Counted from the stretch's first letter, positions 1 to 12,655 are shown. The stretch: DNA of 64,000 nt from Symsagittifera roscoffensis (GCF_963678635.1 NC_087062.1:30404833-30468832), one strand, 5' to 3'. Numbers and translations: made by a program. Notes: generated by a model from the letters alone, not told the origin.

Positions 1-2122
1 TCTCAGAAATAATGCAGTGATGTAAACAAATAATTAAGACTTGTCAACGCGTTCTCTTTGGTACCGGCAACAGTTGGGTGATTGTAATATTTCATGTAAA
101 AATATTGCTAAAGGGGAAAAGAAAGGCAAGAAATGTAAGGGGAAGAAGGGGAAGAAGGGGGCACGTGCTGTCAACTGGCGGGTGAAGGCTATGTACACGG
201 ATCAGTTTCTCACTTCAAACAGGTGAGAAAAAAAAACGGACTTTTTTTATACAGTAGCTAGTTTTTAATGAAAAACGAGGAGCAGAAAAGTCAAGCACCG
301 AAAGTGTTCTGACTGCCGGGCAGTTTTGAAGCATTCACAGACAAAGTACTTGAAGCAAATCACTTAATTGACTCAGGGATTCGACCCCATGCCGACCCAA
401 AGGGTCCCCCTTTGTACTATTTTGAGATGTCCAATTTTGGCTGACTGACTCTTATTTTTTTCTAAAGGCGCCTTTGGTGCCAATAGATACCAATCTTGAG
501 CGAGGAGCGCGTGCCGAAAATCAGAACTCAGAAAATCAATTTGGTCGATCTAAAAAAAGGGTCGACAAAAAATTCGATTTTTTTTTTAAAAACCCGCCCC
601 CCCCCCATCGAGAAAATCCTAGATCCGCCCGCCTCTGGGTAGAATGGCATTGGGTAAATTGGCATTGGGAAGATTGTTATGGTACCAAGCAACCAACTTA
701 TGTTTTTATGGTTCAGCCGCCTTTAAGGTTTCGAATAATTTCACAGCTCGCATACTTTTCTTCCCTTAATGAATGGTTTAAATTATATAGATCGAAAATC
801 AGTCTTATGTTTTGTTGGATTGTGTGTTAGACGACGAAAGAGTTGATGGACCTGGTCATGACCTACAATCAGAGTAGTCCCATGACGGACATGAAACAGA
901 GAGTGGCAGCTGCAATCAAGAGGGAGTTCAAGGATCACTTCGAAAGTAATGACTACACTCATATGTGAAGGCATCTCTCTGTGAACAGCATGACAGAGGA
1001 AACTTTTATCCTGAGCGAAGTTTCGAGTATCGTGAGAAGAATTTGAATCAAAATGTTTGACCATTCAACCCTTCAACTGATCAAAAACATTAAATTTGCA
1101 CAGAAACATTGCGTAAAAATAAATTTGTGTAAATTTATGATTCAAGCACATGAGCAGAATTTGAATCAAAATGTTTGACCATTCAACCCTTCAACTGATC
1201 AAAAACATTAAATTTGCACAAAAACATTGCGTAAAAATAAATTTGTGTAAAAGTTCTAAAATTGTCATTAAATTCCCGAGAAAACCTTTCATTAATTTTC
1301 ATAAAATTTTTGTTTGAAGTAGCAGAATTTTGGTTATTAGCCCACAGATTTTTGAAGTGGTAAAAGTGGCGAAACTGGTAAAAGAAAAAGGCTCGGTACT
1401 TTTTTCATACTGTTTTTTTTGTTCTTACTGTTTTGTTTTTGTTCTTCTATCTTGAGTAGAACGCATGTTCTGCCTCAAATATACACATTGTATTGATATT
1501 CAAACGATATAGAGATGATTGTTGTTTTAGTTGGCTCCTCATCCTCCCAATTGGCCTTCGACTGGACAGATGTGGACCTTACCATCCTCACACACAACCA
1601 GACATTACTGGAAGCCAAAGACCGCACTTTAGCCGCACAAGTAGTCGCTAATAAAGGTTCGAAAAACTCTGGTTGATGGGCGATTTGATCGGCGCTATAT
1701 AAGCTCAATTTATGTTGTTAAGTAGCACGCTTTTAGGTGAAAGTTATCGTATATGGAAGTTTTCCTTGATTTGGCCGGCTTTTACTTCCAAATTCGGTTA
1801 CTATCCTATTTCACGAACATTGCCTCAGTTTTTATGATCAATTTCCTTCAATTTTACTAGAGTGCATTCTTTGCCACCCGTATTCAGCAGTTCCAACTAT
1901 ATGTATATGAGGTTCTTAATATTTATGAGAGGGTCACTTTTCAAAATTGAATTTTAAAAAAGTTACTTCCGAGAAAATTTTATTTGTCAGTTATCTAGTT
2001 GCGCCTCTCTACGAAACACTCAGAGATCATTCATATAAGTTTAACATCAGATTCGGCAACGGAATTCAACACCACCAGGTCCACTTTCCTAACCTTCCAT
2101 GGAGTAATTTGTCCGTATGGCG
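1..2122 (+). pseudogene. Partial, decayed duplicate of exons 2-4 of the downstream nucleotidyltransferase gene
   Basis: This stretch matches 3188-4766 nearly throughout, introns included, so it is a segmental duplicate of the start of the gene at 2564-11524. Three exon equivalents are visible: 96-222 (lysine/glycine-rich), 831-945, and 1513-1656, which still reads through the GSS and DVD nucleotidyltransferase motifs. Decay is clear. The acceptor of the first exon has changed from ttcag to ttcat, and that exon is 127 rather than 125 bases, which breaks the phase. The third exon is still fully open with mainly silent changes, so the duplication is not very old. The copy lies upstream of exon 1 of the intact gene and may continue past the left edge. 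It could instead be the front part of a second gene whose first exon is outside the window, but the lost acceptor argues against function. Confidence 0.75.
437..640 (-). repeat. Dispersed repeat, inverted copy A
   Basis: Read on the minus strand, this resembles 7360-7660: a stretch around ggatctagg, a G-rich run, tcgaccaaattgatttt and the ggtgcc...ggcgcc segment recur in the same order. It is one of at least three copies of an unclassified interspersed repeat in this window. No coding capacity was seen. Confidence 0.5.
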
Positions 2123-2127
2123 CACAG

Positions 2128-2240
2128 ACAATTAGGTCAAAGACAATTCAGCCAATTTGAAATTCAGACAATTCAGCCAAAAATATACAGTTAATTCAGC
2201 CAAAAATATACAGATAATTCAGCCTGAGACATTTCAGCCA
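2128..2240 (+). repeat. Short tandem repeat built on attcagcc
   Basis: The word attcagcc, with spacer aaaaatatacag, recurs several times at about 23-base spacing just downstream of the duplicated block and upstream of exon 1 of the nucleotidyltransferase gene. No function is apparent. Confidence 0.5.
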
Positions 2241-2563
2241 GTTTTACAAAACACTAGATTCGAAATAAAAAATTTACAGGTTTTAATCGATCTGTAATTT
2301 TATGGCTGTTCTGAATAATTAAGAGCAGTTGACTTTATCATGAAAGCAATTCTTTCTTCTAAAGGCATTCATTTTTTACTAAATATTACTCTCTTTTTGC
2401 TACATGATTTAAAACTTAAAAACATAACAGATATATACTGCATGCGCTGCTACACAAAATATTCGTGACTGGCATGATAGTTTTTTGTTCAAAATTTTGC
2501 TCTGTTAAATAAATTGCCCTTCAAATTTAACTGTCTGAAACTGACATTTGGTCAAATTTGTCC

Positions 2564-5500
2564 ATGATGGGGGGCAAAGGCAAAAAAGATGGGAAGAAGA
2601 ATTCAGATGGGAAGAAAAAAGCAGGAAAAGGTGAGTTAAATGCAAGATCTTGTTTTCTAGCTTTCATTTTTACTCTTTTAACGCCCGTTATCCCCCATTT
2701 AATCGTTGCTTTTAGTTTTTAATCTTCCGCTCAAATCCAACAATACTGACTTTTCTCTCGGAAATTTTAAATCTCGTCTGATGAAAAATATTAGTTAGGT
2801 CAACGAAAATGTATAGAGGCTGTATAGTTCTAATCGAGAAGTGTAGATGAAATGAATTTAAAAGAATTTGAGACTCTCTAATAGTAGACCCAACGATGAA
2901 GTTGGAGGACTACTTACCAAATTTCGCACAAGTTTGACCTTCGTCTAAAATATGGTAAAACTTGATAGAGGACACAATTGAACCATGAAACTGACATTAT
3001 AGGTTCAAGTACAAAGGCAGAAAAAGAATGGCATACAAGAAGAGAGTCTGAAATTCTTGAAGTTTTTATGAATAAGTTTCATCTTCAGCTCTCGATGAGA
3101 ACAAAGTTTTTACTTTTTGTACTCTTTATTTTTCAGTAGCCGACCAAAAAATTAAATTGTTGAAAAAGTTTGGTGTCTGATTTTGTTCCAGAAATAATGC
3201 AGTGATGCAGTGATTAAGACATGTGAACGTGTTCTCTTTGGCACCGGCAACAGTTGCGTGATTGTAATATTTCAGGTAAGAAGGGTGCTAAAGGGGGAAA
3301 GAAAGGCAAGAAAGGGAAGGGGAAGAAGGGGATGAAGGGGGCACTTGCTGTCAACTGGCGGGTGAAGGCTATGTACGGATCAGACAGAGACTTCGACCAG
3401 GTGAGAAAAAGACGGACTTTATATTATTATAGCTAGTTTTTAATGAAAAACGAGGAGCAGAAAAGTCAAGCACTGAAAGTGTTCCGACTCCCGGGCAGTT
3501 TTGAAGAACTGAAAGACAAATTACTTGAACTAAATCACTCACCAGACAAATCACATGGGCATACGAATGAATTTTTACAGAACATAGGGTAAATTGGCAC
3601 AGGTTAGATTGGAATATAGGGTAGATTAGTAAAATTTATAATGGCATTGGATGAATTAGCATTGGGTAGATTGTCATGGAACCAAGCAAGGAACGTATGT
3701 TCTTATGGATAAGCCGCCTTTTCCTCCCTTAATGAATGGTTCAAATTATATGGATCGAAAAGCAGTCTTATGTTTTGTTGGTTTGCGTGTTAGATGACGA
3801 ACGAGTTGAAAGACCTGGTCATGACCTACAGACAGAGTAGTCCCATGACGGCCATGAAACAGGGAGTGGCAGCTGCAATCAAGAGGGAGTTCACGGATCA
3901 CTTCGAAAGTATGACTACACTCATATGTGAAAGCATCTCTCTGTGAACAACATAACAGAGGAAACTAATTTCATGACCGACGTTTCGAGCTGCAGAAATT
4001 GAATCAAAGTTTTTGACAATTCAACCCTTCAAGCGATCAAAAACATTAAATTTGCACAAAATTATTGCGCTGAAATGAAGTTTGGCTATGAACCCGTTTT
4101 GATTTCTATGGGTCCTAATTAAAGTGGTAAAACTGGTAAAAAAAATACTGTTTTTTCTGTTCTAACTGTTTTGCTTTTTGTTCTTCTATCTTGAGTAGAA
4201 TGCATATTCTGCTACAAAATATACACATTGTATTGACATTCAAATATTGTAGAGGTAGATGTTGTACTGGTTGGCTCCTCGTCCTCCCAACTGGCCTTCG
4301 ACTGGACAGATGTGGACCTCACAATCCTCACACACAACCAGACATCCCTGGAAGCCAAAGATCTCACTTTAGCCGCACAAGTACTCGCTAATCAAGGTTC
4401 GAAAGCTTCTGATTGATGGGCGATTTGATCGACGCGATATAAGCTCAACTTATGTTGTTAAGTAGCATACTTTTAGATGAACATTATCGTAGATGTGCAT
4501 TCTTTTAGATGTGCATTCTTTTCCACCCGTATTCTGCAGTTCCAACTATATGTGAGGTTCTTAGTATTTAAGAGAGGGTCAACTTTCCAAAATTGACTTT
4601 TAAAAAAGTTACATTCGAGAAAACTTTCTTTGTCAATTAACACAATTGCGCCTCTCTGCAAAATTTCAGCGATCATTCATATACGTTTAACATCAGATTC
4701 GGCAATGTAATAAAACACCATCAAGTCCATTTTTCTAACACCCCCCATGGCGTAATTTGTCCGCATGCCAATTTTTTACCAATCAAAAAATGCGAACAAA
4801 AATTTGACTTAAAAGTTCGCAGGAGGGGGAGGAAATGAAAAAGAGCCCATCATTATTTTAACACACTAGTCTGTATGACAAAATTTTTCTTTTTCGGAAA
4901 TCAGTATGGTTCATATAAAGCGGGCAGACTGACCAATTTTTGGTTGAAATCAGCACGTTGGAGCACTTTTATTCAAAACGGCAGGTTTAGTCATGAAAAG
5001 CAACATACTTATATTTTTTGAAATACGTTATCCTTATTACTTCTAAAGGGCAAAAGATACCCCCTAGCTATAATTGCTATTCGCAGAGGATCTTTGAAAG
5101 GCTATCCAGCCTGTCTAAGCATAGTCTGTTTCTGTTATTTCCCCACATTACAGACTGATTTTTTTTGTAGCTGAGCAAAGCTCTTTTTTGGCGACTCACG
5201 GCCATTTTTTTGCGTCTAGAACTTTCAGGCGGTACCATTATTGCAGCCGTCATCGGTTTGGCTATGGTAGACCTGAAGCTAGAGGTCAAGTGAGAGCTCG
5301 TCCTCGCACACTATCATTGTCATGGCAGGGGATCGATTATCTGACGATATCGAAGTGAACGCCTTACCGCTATGCTAAGTGCCGTTTTTGGGCACTTTTT
5401 GGAAAATTTTGTCAAAAAATGCGTTTTTTTTCGGCGCGCGCTCCCCCCTCAAAACTAGTTATATTGGCGCACAAGGCGCCTTTAGAAAAATTTTGCGGTT

Positions 5501-8500
5501 GGTCACTCAAAAATGGATGTCGAAAATTATACCGAAGGAGGGGGGGACTCTTTGGAAAAATTTGGCAACCAGAATTGAGAGGGAGGGAGGCAGTCGCCCC
5601 CGCCCCCTTTCCCTTGGCACGCTACTAGGGGTATCAATTGGATTTTTGAAGTAATAAGGATAAAAGTATACAATTTAAATTGAGAGTTGTGGTTTTTTAC
5701 AGGTTGCATATCGCAGATAATGGCGGAAGAGACAGACATCAGCGAGGAGCATGTGACCATAGGGTTCCACTACAGGACATACCTGTGGTAAGACACACGC
5801 AAACACATACGAAGGTCGTTGAAAGACGTTTCAGATCTTTAACTGATCAATTTTCCGCCCCAAAGTAAGCAAAAGAACTGGATCTCAATCAGTGGAACAG
5901 CAGTGGCTCTCAAGGGCCAAATGACTCGTTTAAGACGGCGGTTTTTTTCTTCTTAGATAAATGCTCTTTGAAAACTGAATTGATCACAAAACTATTTGAA
6001 GCTACAGTTTGAGTCAAGCCAAACAAAACCATTTCAAAAATTGCGATTTGATAGGAGCAAAATATCCACATGTGTTACAGTGGCTTCCGGGTGCACCTGT
6101 CAATCAATGACGTGTCTTCAGTGTTCCATTCACACCTTATTCACTGCTACCACCAAAGTAAGTTTGTTGATTTTTGTTTAAATTTTAAAGAAGATACCAT
6201 TTTAAGTCAACTAATCGACGTCTAGCGGGGTTGATTGTTTTAGTAAGAATCATTTTGCTTTGAAGAAAAAAACCGGCGTAAAAGTATTGGGAATATTGAG
6301 TTGGGAATATTGAAAAAATAACACCGGCGCAAGAATGTTTTTTTTTCTAACAGATGAACTCAACAGATGTTATTTTATACACTTCATGGCTGCCCAATTG
6401 GGTCTGACTAAACCAAAACTCATAAAAGACTAAAAATGAGAAGCATTCTGTGTTTGCAGTTGATAATCGACTGCTGTTCATTTTGCTGCCAATCAAGCAA
6501 TGGGCATACAACGAGGGCCTTCTGGATCCCCAGGAGGGTAAACTGTCCGGGTACCTCATCACTCTCATGACTATCTTCTACCTTCAGGCCGGACACATCA
6601 CACCAGGTGCACATTTTTTCTCTCTTTCTGAATCATTAGATTTGATCATATTAATTGTGAGAGAAATAGGCACCTTAAAGTACGGTCATATACAATTTGC
6701 TAGATTTGTATTGTTGCGGTTAAATGCAATTTTTGTTCAGTCAAACATTTTGGAAAACCATTTCAATTGAAAAAAAATCAAATGTCAAATCAATATTCTA
6801 AGCAATCACTGGTAGAAAAAGAACGATTTCAAGTTCTTCCTTGCTATTTTGGTAAGTCAATCAAGTTTAAACTTAGTTCTCCCGAGTCTACAAAAATCGG
6901 CGGCCAAATTGTTCCAGAAAGACTTGAAAAACATCAAGACGTGGAAAGAACTTCAGACCCATAAGCGGCTAAAGGTAAACAAAAATTTTTGAAATAAAAG
7001 GTTTTAGGTTCACCCTTTCAAACCTGCACCACTATACCCCACACACCCCTCGCCTACGCCCAAATTCGGTTAGGGGGAGAATGTTTAAATGGTTCTATAC
7101 TGTGATTTTGGACCTTATTGACTTACCGAGTATTCTACACGCATCTCTAAGAAAACCAAAAAAGCTGAACTCAGACTTAACTTCATAACAGAGATCAATA
7201 CTGCAAAAGTGGGGTGAAAAACTACTTATTCCAGTGGATGGGGCTTGGTTGCTACTGTGATCTGAATTTTTATTTTTATAACGACAATAGGCGATACGTT
7301 GAAGTGTTACTGTAAATTGTAAATTCGACTTTCAGGAATTTTTAATCGGAATATGCTCGTTCCCAAGGGCGGATCTAGGTTTTTCTCGAGGGGGAGGGCG
7401 GATTAAAAATTTTCGAAAATTTTGACGAACTTTTTTTAGGTCGACCAAATTGATTTTCCGAGCTCTTCTAAAGCCTTAACAAGACGCTGTTTTGGTCAAA
7501 TTTTCTGCGCCACAGGCAAATTTTTGAAAAAAGGTCAAATATGCCGTTTTTGAGCACTTTTTGGAAAATTTTGAAAAAAATGCGTTTTTTTGGCGCGCGC
7601 TCCCTCTCAAAGTTATTATATATTGGTGCCGAAGGCGTCTTTAGAAAAATGTTAGGGTCGGTTGGCCAAAACTGGACTTCTTAAAAAGTACCAAAGGGTC
7701 GGCAGGGGGTCGAATCCATGAGAAAGAGGCGCCCCCCTTAAATCTGCCCCTGCTCGTACCCTATAGCGAGCTCGAAGAACGTCGTTTTTTGGTCTGTTTT
7801 TTTTTGAAAATTTCGTCGCCTCGCAGACTGCTTTCTCGAAACAGTGTTTTGCGAGAGCTGGGGAAGTCAGTTTGATCAATATAAATTGAAACCCCCGCGT
7901 CCTCTCTCTCTCTCTCTCTCTCTCTCGAAAAAAATAATAATAATCCTCAATCCGCGCCTGTTCGTATCTAAGATTTTCGAGGAGGTGTGATATTAAAAAG
8001 TGGACTTTATTATCTATCCGCCTAAAGTTTTATTTATCTTTTGCAAGCAAACTTTTTGAAGAAGTTTCTAGCGAACATAGTTCACCAAATGGGACTGAAT
8101 CATGTAGTATTGTGCCTTTTTTGAAAAACTTTAACAATGATTAGTAATAAATTTTGAAAAAGATGGTTTCTATCGTACAAGGTGAAGAGTCAGAACGACA
8201 GTGGCATTGGGAAGTTGCTGGTTGGGTTCTTCGTCTACTATCAGCCGTTCGACTTCCAGGCGCTCGAGATTGACGTGGTAACGGGGCAAGTGCGTCCCAG
8301 AGTGCTCCAGGACGCCAACTACAAACACATCCGAATCGCAATCAGAGGTCAGTTTGAAAAGAGAAATAATTTTTAAGGGCAATTCTGATTCGAATTCTAA
8401 GCCAGGTTGTCTTTTCTTGTGTCCTGTTTTCCTGCGAGTTCTTTTTAACGATCCTATTTGTAACGAACTACTCTTATTCGAGAGGGAAGAGTTATTAAGT

Positions 8501-11500
8501 AAAGCCCGCCCCACTAAAATGAAAGAATCGTATACGGGAATCAAAATTGAAAGCTAGCAATATTCGTATTATTGCGAAGAAAAATATTATTTTAGAGTAA
8601 GAGGAGAAACTACCTAGATTTTGTGCGATTTCCGCACAGCCCTGGGTGGTTTCTGATTTCTGACAACTCATAGTGGCGATTTCCGCATCTTTCAAAATAA
8701 CACAGTTTTTTCGTAGTTAGAAAACATTAATTAGAAAAAAGCCAAATCTTCATAGATTGATTAAATTTTCAACTAGTTAAGAAACCACGCGAGAACTATA
8801 TGGTACGCAGAACATATGGTTAACAGAGACATGGAGGAAACAGATTCTAAAACTTTTTCACTATTTTTACAAAACATCAGATCACTGCCCCGAAACTTTG
8901 AAGAATTTGAATTGGAAGTAGAGCAGTTGGCCCAACGTCCACATATCATATGTTTAACTGAAACCTGGCTATAAAATAACTTTGACACAGATATTTTCCA
9001 AATTCAAGGATACGAACCTCTCTATAGTTGCGCTGGAATTACGAGGAGGAGGTATTGGCATTATGTTAACACTGGGTCAGACCATAGGATAATAAAACAA
9101 AAAAAAAGATAACAATATCCATATCTTGTCAGTTCTCATAAAAACCCATATAAATCAGCAAATTGTAGTAACCTTTGTTTAGATTCCACCAAATTCTCTA
9201 AACAACGATACCTTCGAAAGCCTGCAAAAATAATTGGGTGGGTTAACGCTAGGGACTGAAACTGAACACATAGTTAGCGGTAAATTCAACGTGAACTTTG
9301 TGGTGATTTCAACGTAAACTCTAATCTGTTAGTGAAATTGGAACATATGGGATTCAGAGTGCCTGCCTTAAATCTCTTGGAATCTTACCTTGACAATCGC
9401 TATCAGTACATCGAAACTAATTCTTTTAAGACCGAACTGAAACTGGTATCTTTTGGTGTACCTCACGGATCTATCCTTGGCGCACTTTTATTCATACTCT
9501 ACATAAACGATCTCCAAATAGCAACAAAAAACACAGGGACACTTTTTTATGCTGATGACACTGTTCTGAAGTCCACAAACAACAAAGACTATATTGCTTT
9601 TGCACATCAATCGGCTTTGCTTGAAGTAAATGATTGGTCAGACAAGAACAAAATGACATTGAATGTCAACAAATCAAGACCATGAGATACTGTCGGAGCA
9701 AAGAAACTGAGAAAAGACCAGTCAAATATTTTTTAAATGACACGCAAATAAAAGATGTAGAATATCTTAAATATCTTGGAATTCATTTTGACTGTAAATT
9801 GAATTTTCATCAGCATTTTGATAACGTAAAAAAACAAAATTTTGCAATTCTGTGGAGTGTTTTTTCAATTCAGAAAGTTTCTAACTGAACGGCAATTAAT
9901 ATTTGCATTTAAAACTTATGTGCAATCAATCATCCAATATGCAGTTTTAGTTTATGCAAATACCGACAAAACCAAACTGTTAGAACTGGAAATGAATATC
10001 AGAAGGCTAATCAAAATAATTTTTATAAACACAGGATGGATTCAATCACTGAAATGATGCATGAAAAGAAAATATATACCGTAAGAGAATTTTTTGCGAA
10101 AGAAGTTCTGAAATTAACCCGAAAAATTATTCGAAAAGTATGCCAAGTTGATACCTTGAGATATTCCATTACTGCACAAGAGTTAAACATGATAGTTTCG
10201 AAGAGAAAAACAAATCGAAAATTAATTATAAATCGTAATAAACTCAACAGAGGGTCGATTACACCTAAAATTAGAAAAATGTTTAACATTGTCATATATT
10301 TTTTTTTTGGCTGAGTCAATTTTTTGAATGGGGCTTCTCGGTTTCAATGAAGTAGTTTTAATCATAATTTTTTGGAGAATTACATTCTAGGAAATACGGT
10401 TTTACTGGGCATGCTTTGAGACATTTTATTGATCCAAAAGTATAACTTGTTTCTGTTGGTTTCTAGCTCATGGTTAAAAAAGACTACCCGAGAAAACAAA
10501 AAAAATATATATTTTTTTTAATATAGAGAATGGTTTAAAGGTGCGTTTTTACGTTTAATAAATAATTAGCGGTAGAAGGACCATTGCATTGGATCGAGGA
10601 ATTTAACTACTTTTTCTTATTCTCCGCTTAATGAAACACCTGAAAACGGGCCGTTTTGGCTTAATGGTGTTCTCCCAAATGATTTTAGTTCGTATTTATA
10701 TTTTTTTATAAATAACTTTCTAATTAGATATCGTTTGGAAACAATTTGATATATTATTATGATTAAAATAATTTTATGTTTCAGACCCGTTTGAAGACAG
10801 AATAGCCAGTGCATTTGTGACCCAACTCTCTTTTGTGGATCACTTCAAAAACAAATTAGCACAGGTTCAGTTACATGTTTTGGTGTAATCTCGAATACAA
10901 AATTTTCTATGTTTTCTGATAAATCGAGACCAAACCTGTGTCGTGAAAAACAATAACACAACATACACGGATATATTGTTGTCTGATTTCTTTCTAACCA
11001 GCATCTTTATAAACAGAGTTGAAACTTTTAGGATCAGCAATCGGGTCGGGCCGGGCTCGGGCCTTACTTTTTAAGGAGTTCGCTCCTTTCACTCGTTAAA
11101 ACATAAACGTCAGCCAAAGTCAGCCAAAAGTCAGCCAAAATGAACTGCTAGAATCGGCTGCGGCCAATGCAATTAAGAAATTTTGATTTTTTTTTCAAAT
11201 TCACATTTGTATTTTAAATTACTTTTTGTTAGGAAATTCGTATTTCATTTAAAGTGGGCCGGGCCGGAGCATACCCGGCCTTGCAACTTTTGTTTCCCAC
11301 GGGCCGTTATTTAAACTAATTTAATGAAGATTTATAGTTAAATTGTTCAGATGGAAGATAAATTGACAGATCCAGATCGCAAGGAAGATTTGGAAGAAGT
11401 GCTGCAGTTTGCGGGCAACACCAGAAGAGAAGAGGTCAGGGGTCAATTCCAACCTTCTGTGCCAAACACCAACGCCATGTTCTCCCCAAGAGCCAAACGA

Positions 11501-11524
11501 ACTGTACGAGCTAAGAAAAAATGA
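2564..11524 (+). CDS. Non-canonical poly(A) polymerase / terminal nucleotidyltransferase-like protein (427 aa, 12 exons)
   Basis: Exons: 2564-2630, 3276-3400, 3794-3908, 4253-4396, 5220-5284, 5717-5787, 6081-6157, 6460-6606, 6922-6974, 8182-8347, 10785-10864, 11351-11524. All phases agree and the last exon ends in TGA. The N-terminus is lysine/glycine-rich. Exon 4 carries the nucleotidyltransferase signature VGSS followed by DVDLTI, two of the three metal-binding aspartates. Exon 7 gives the strand GFRVHLSIND. Exon 8 (LPIKQWAYNEG, then LSGYLITLM..YLQ) and exon 10 (GKLLVGFFVYYQPFDF) match the PAP central and PAP-associated domains of GLD-2/TUT/MTPAP-type enzymes, which add A or U to RNA 3' ends. 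Where the family has its third aspartate, exon 7 encodes His, so activity is doubtful. Exons 5 (weak GTCAAG donor) and 9 are the least certain. Introns of 300-1200 bases hold only dispersed repeats, except 8348-10784, which holds a LINE. Confidence 0.82.
3188..4766 (+). repeat. Second (functional) copy of the 1.6-kb segmental duplication
   Basis: This block aligns with 1-2122 from the ccagaaataatgcagtgatg sequence to the taatttgtccg sequence. It holds exons 2, 3 and 4 of the nucleotidyltransferase gene. The upstream copy is longer because it carries an insertion that includes the inverted dispersed repeat at 437-640. Here the splice acceptors are intact. Confidence 0.7.
5379..5625 (+). repeat. 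Dispersed repeat, copy B
   Basis: It shares with 7541-7745 the same ordered words: gcactttttggaaaatttt, aaaaatgcgttttttt, ggcgcgcgctcc, a tattgg segment and gtctttagaaaaat-like sequence. It lies in the intron after exon 5 of the nucleotidyltransferase gene. It makes spurious ORFs on both strands and no real one. Confidence 0.6.
7360..7760 (+). repeat. Dispersed repeat, copy C (longest)
   Basis: The fullest copy of the family seen at 437-640 and 5379-5625. It starts near gggcggatctaggtttttctcg and runs through the ggcgcgcgctccctc word. It lies in the intron between exons 9 and 10 of the nucleotidyltransferase gene. No terminal repeats or ORF were recognised, so the class is unknown. Confidence 0.6.
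7902..7926. repeat. (CT)n microsatellite
   Basis: About twelve CT units in a row inside the intron before exon 10 of the nucleotidyltransferase gene. Confidence 0.95.
8815..10300 (+). mobile_element. Degenerate non-LTR retrotransposon (LINE) fragment with endonuclease and RT remnants
   Basis: At about 8836-9000 one frame reads an apurinic endonuclease-like start (FLQNIRSLPRNFEEFELE, then HIICLTETWL), interrupted by TAA just after ETWL. From 9332 an RT fragment is open for 117 codons, with the GVPHGSILGALLFILYINDL block and the YADDT catalytic box, then stops. Later pieces at 9634-9888 and 9842-10057 continue the RT thumb/C-terminal region in other frames (LKYLGIHFD; YVQSIIQYA). Most of the endonuclease to RT-palm interval is missing. 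So this is a deleted, frameshifted, dead copy in the intron between exons 10 and 11 of the nucleotidyltransferase gene, in the same orientation. The clade is not resolved; Jockey/CR1/I-like elements have this arrangement. The rest of that intron (8348-8814, 10301-10784) shows nothing recognisable. Confidence 0.82.
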
Positions 11525-11703
11525 TAAAAAAAAGAATTGAACTGATTTCACTAGTTTAGCATCGCAAACTTATTTTTAATTGACAACACATATTCTCATA
11601 TAATTGTCATGAGGTAGGTATTATTAGGACCCTAAGAAGGACCTTAAGAAGCAGACAGCCCAGCGAAAAAAGTGTCTCTTAATCAGGTTCTCAATTTCTC
11701 TTC

Positions 11704-11709
11704 AATAAA
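11704..11709 (+). promoter_or_regulatory. Candidate polyadenylation signal (AATAAA) of the nucleotidyltransferase gene
   Basis: First AATAAA after the TGA at 11524, 180 bases downstream. A second lies near 11791. In AT-rich DNA such hexamers also occur by chance. Confidence 0.4.
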
Positions 11710-12061
11710 TTGGTCTGAAATCAGATATATTCAGACCAGTTTTCCTAGACGGACGCTGAAACAGGTTTATGGAATTCAAATCACGATTCCAATAAAATTC
11801 AATTAGCGACAGTCGACCCAATATGGAATCTAGTTGTAGTAAAAATTACCGTAGGCCAAAACTCTACACCATGTGTGGTTTTTAATAACTCTTTTCTAAA
11901 TGTCCGAATGATGTTCCATTATATCGCACTTATTTCTATCAAAGATACTCTATCTGCAAGACATTGATTGTAATTTTAAAGAAAATTTTTGCAAGAGGGA
12001 AGGACTTATCCTGGTATCGTTGGTGCAGTTATTAAGAGTAATGAATGTAGTGGGTTCTTTT

Positions 12062-12655
12062 CTATCCACTAGTGTACAAAATTAAGCGCAAATTCAGGAA
12101 TTTTCTCTCTTAAATGCCTGATTTCAGTGTCCATATTGGACAACATTCACTTCAATTTTTAGCAATTTTTTTAGATAGACCAAGAGCAAATGATCAAACC
12201 TACCCTCTGTGAAACTATCAAAAATTGATTTTAATTTACCAATGTAATCCGGGTCTGAAATAGCCAGTTTTCCTCATCTGCGAAGTTAAGCATCGGAGCG
12301 AATTCTTTCTTGAATAAGATGAGTAAAAAATTGTTCATGCGACGTGAAACATTCTGTGCGAGAAAATTGAAATAAATCAATGTCAAAACTTTTCTAAACT
12401 CGGCTGTTTTTTACTTCACGCAAAGTGAAAAATTTCGTGCAGATGAGGAAAACTGGCTTTTTCAGACCCGGATTACATTGGTAAGTCTTTGAAAACAAAT
12501 TTTGATAGTTTCATATACGGCAGGTTTGATCATTTGCTCTTGGTGTATGTAAAAATTTCGCAAAAAATTTAAGTGAATGTTATCAAAAATGGACATTGAA
12601 AAGAAGTATTTTAGAAAAAAATGAATTTGCACTTACACTTGTCCACAAGTTTAGG
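12062..12655. mobile_element. Foldback / MITE-like element with ~280-bp imperfect inverted repeats
   Basis: The left half (about 12062-12310) and right half (about 12420-12655) are imperfect reverse complements. The best arms are 12238-12281 and 12439-12482 (accaatgtaatccgggtctg and its complement, 44 bp with a few mismatches). A second well-conserved part is caagagcaaatgatcaaacc at 12181 against 12522-12541. The loop is about 110-150 bases. There is no ORF. This architecture fits a non-autonomous foldback or MITE-type DNA element; target-site duplications were not resolved. Confidence 0.65.

Noticed and set aside
5680-5868. Alternative frame for exon 6 of the nucleotidyltransferase gene, starting at the stronger acceptor ttttttacag
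   Set aside because: That frame leads to a stop in the next exon, whereas the chosen frame continues into the strand that aligns with the family.
6767-6964. 65-codon ORF as a possible extra exon
   Set aside because: It would put the following exon out of frame; the acceptor at 6921 gives a consistent phase and a family-like sequence.
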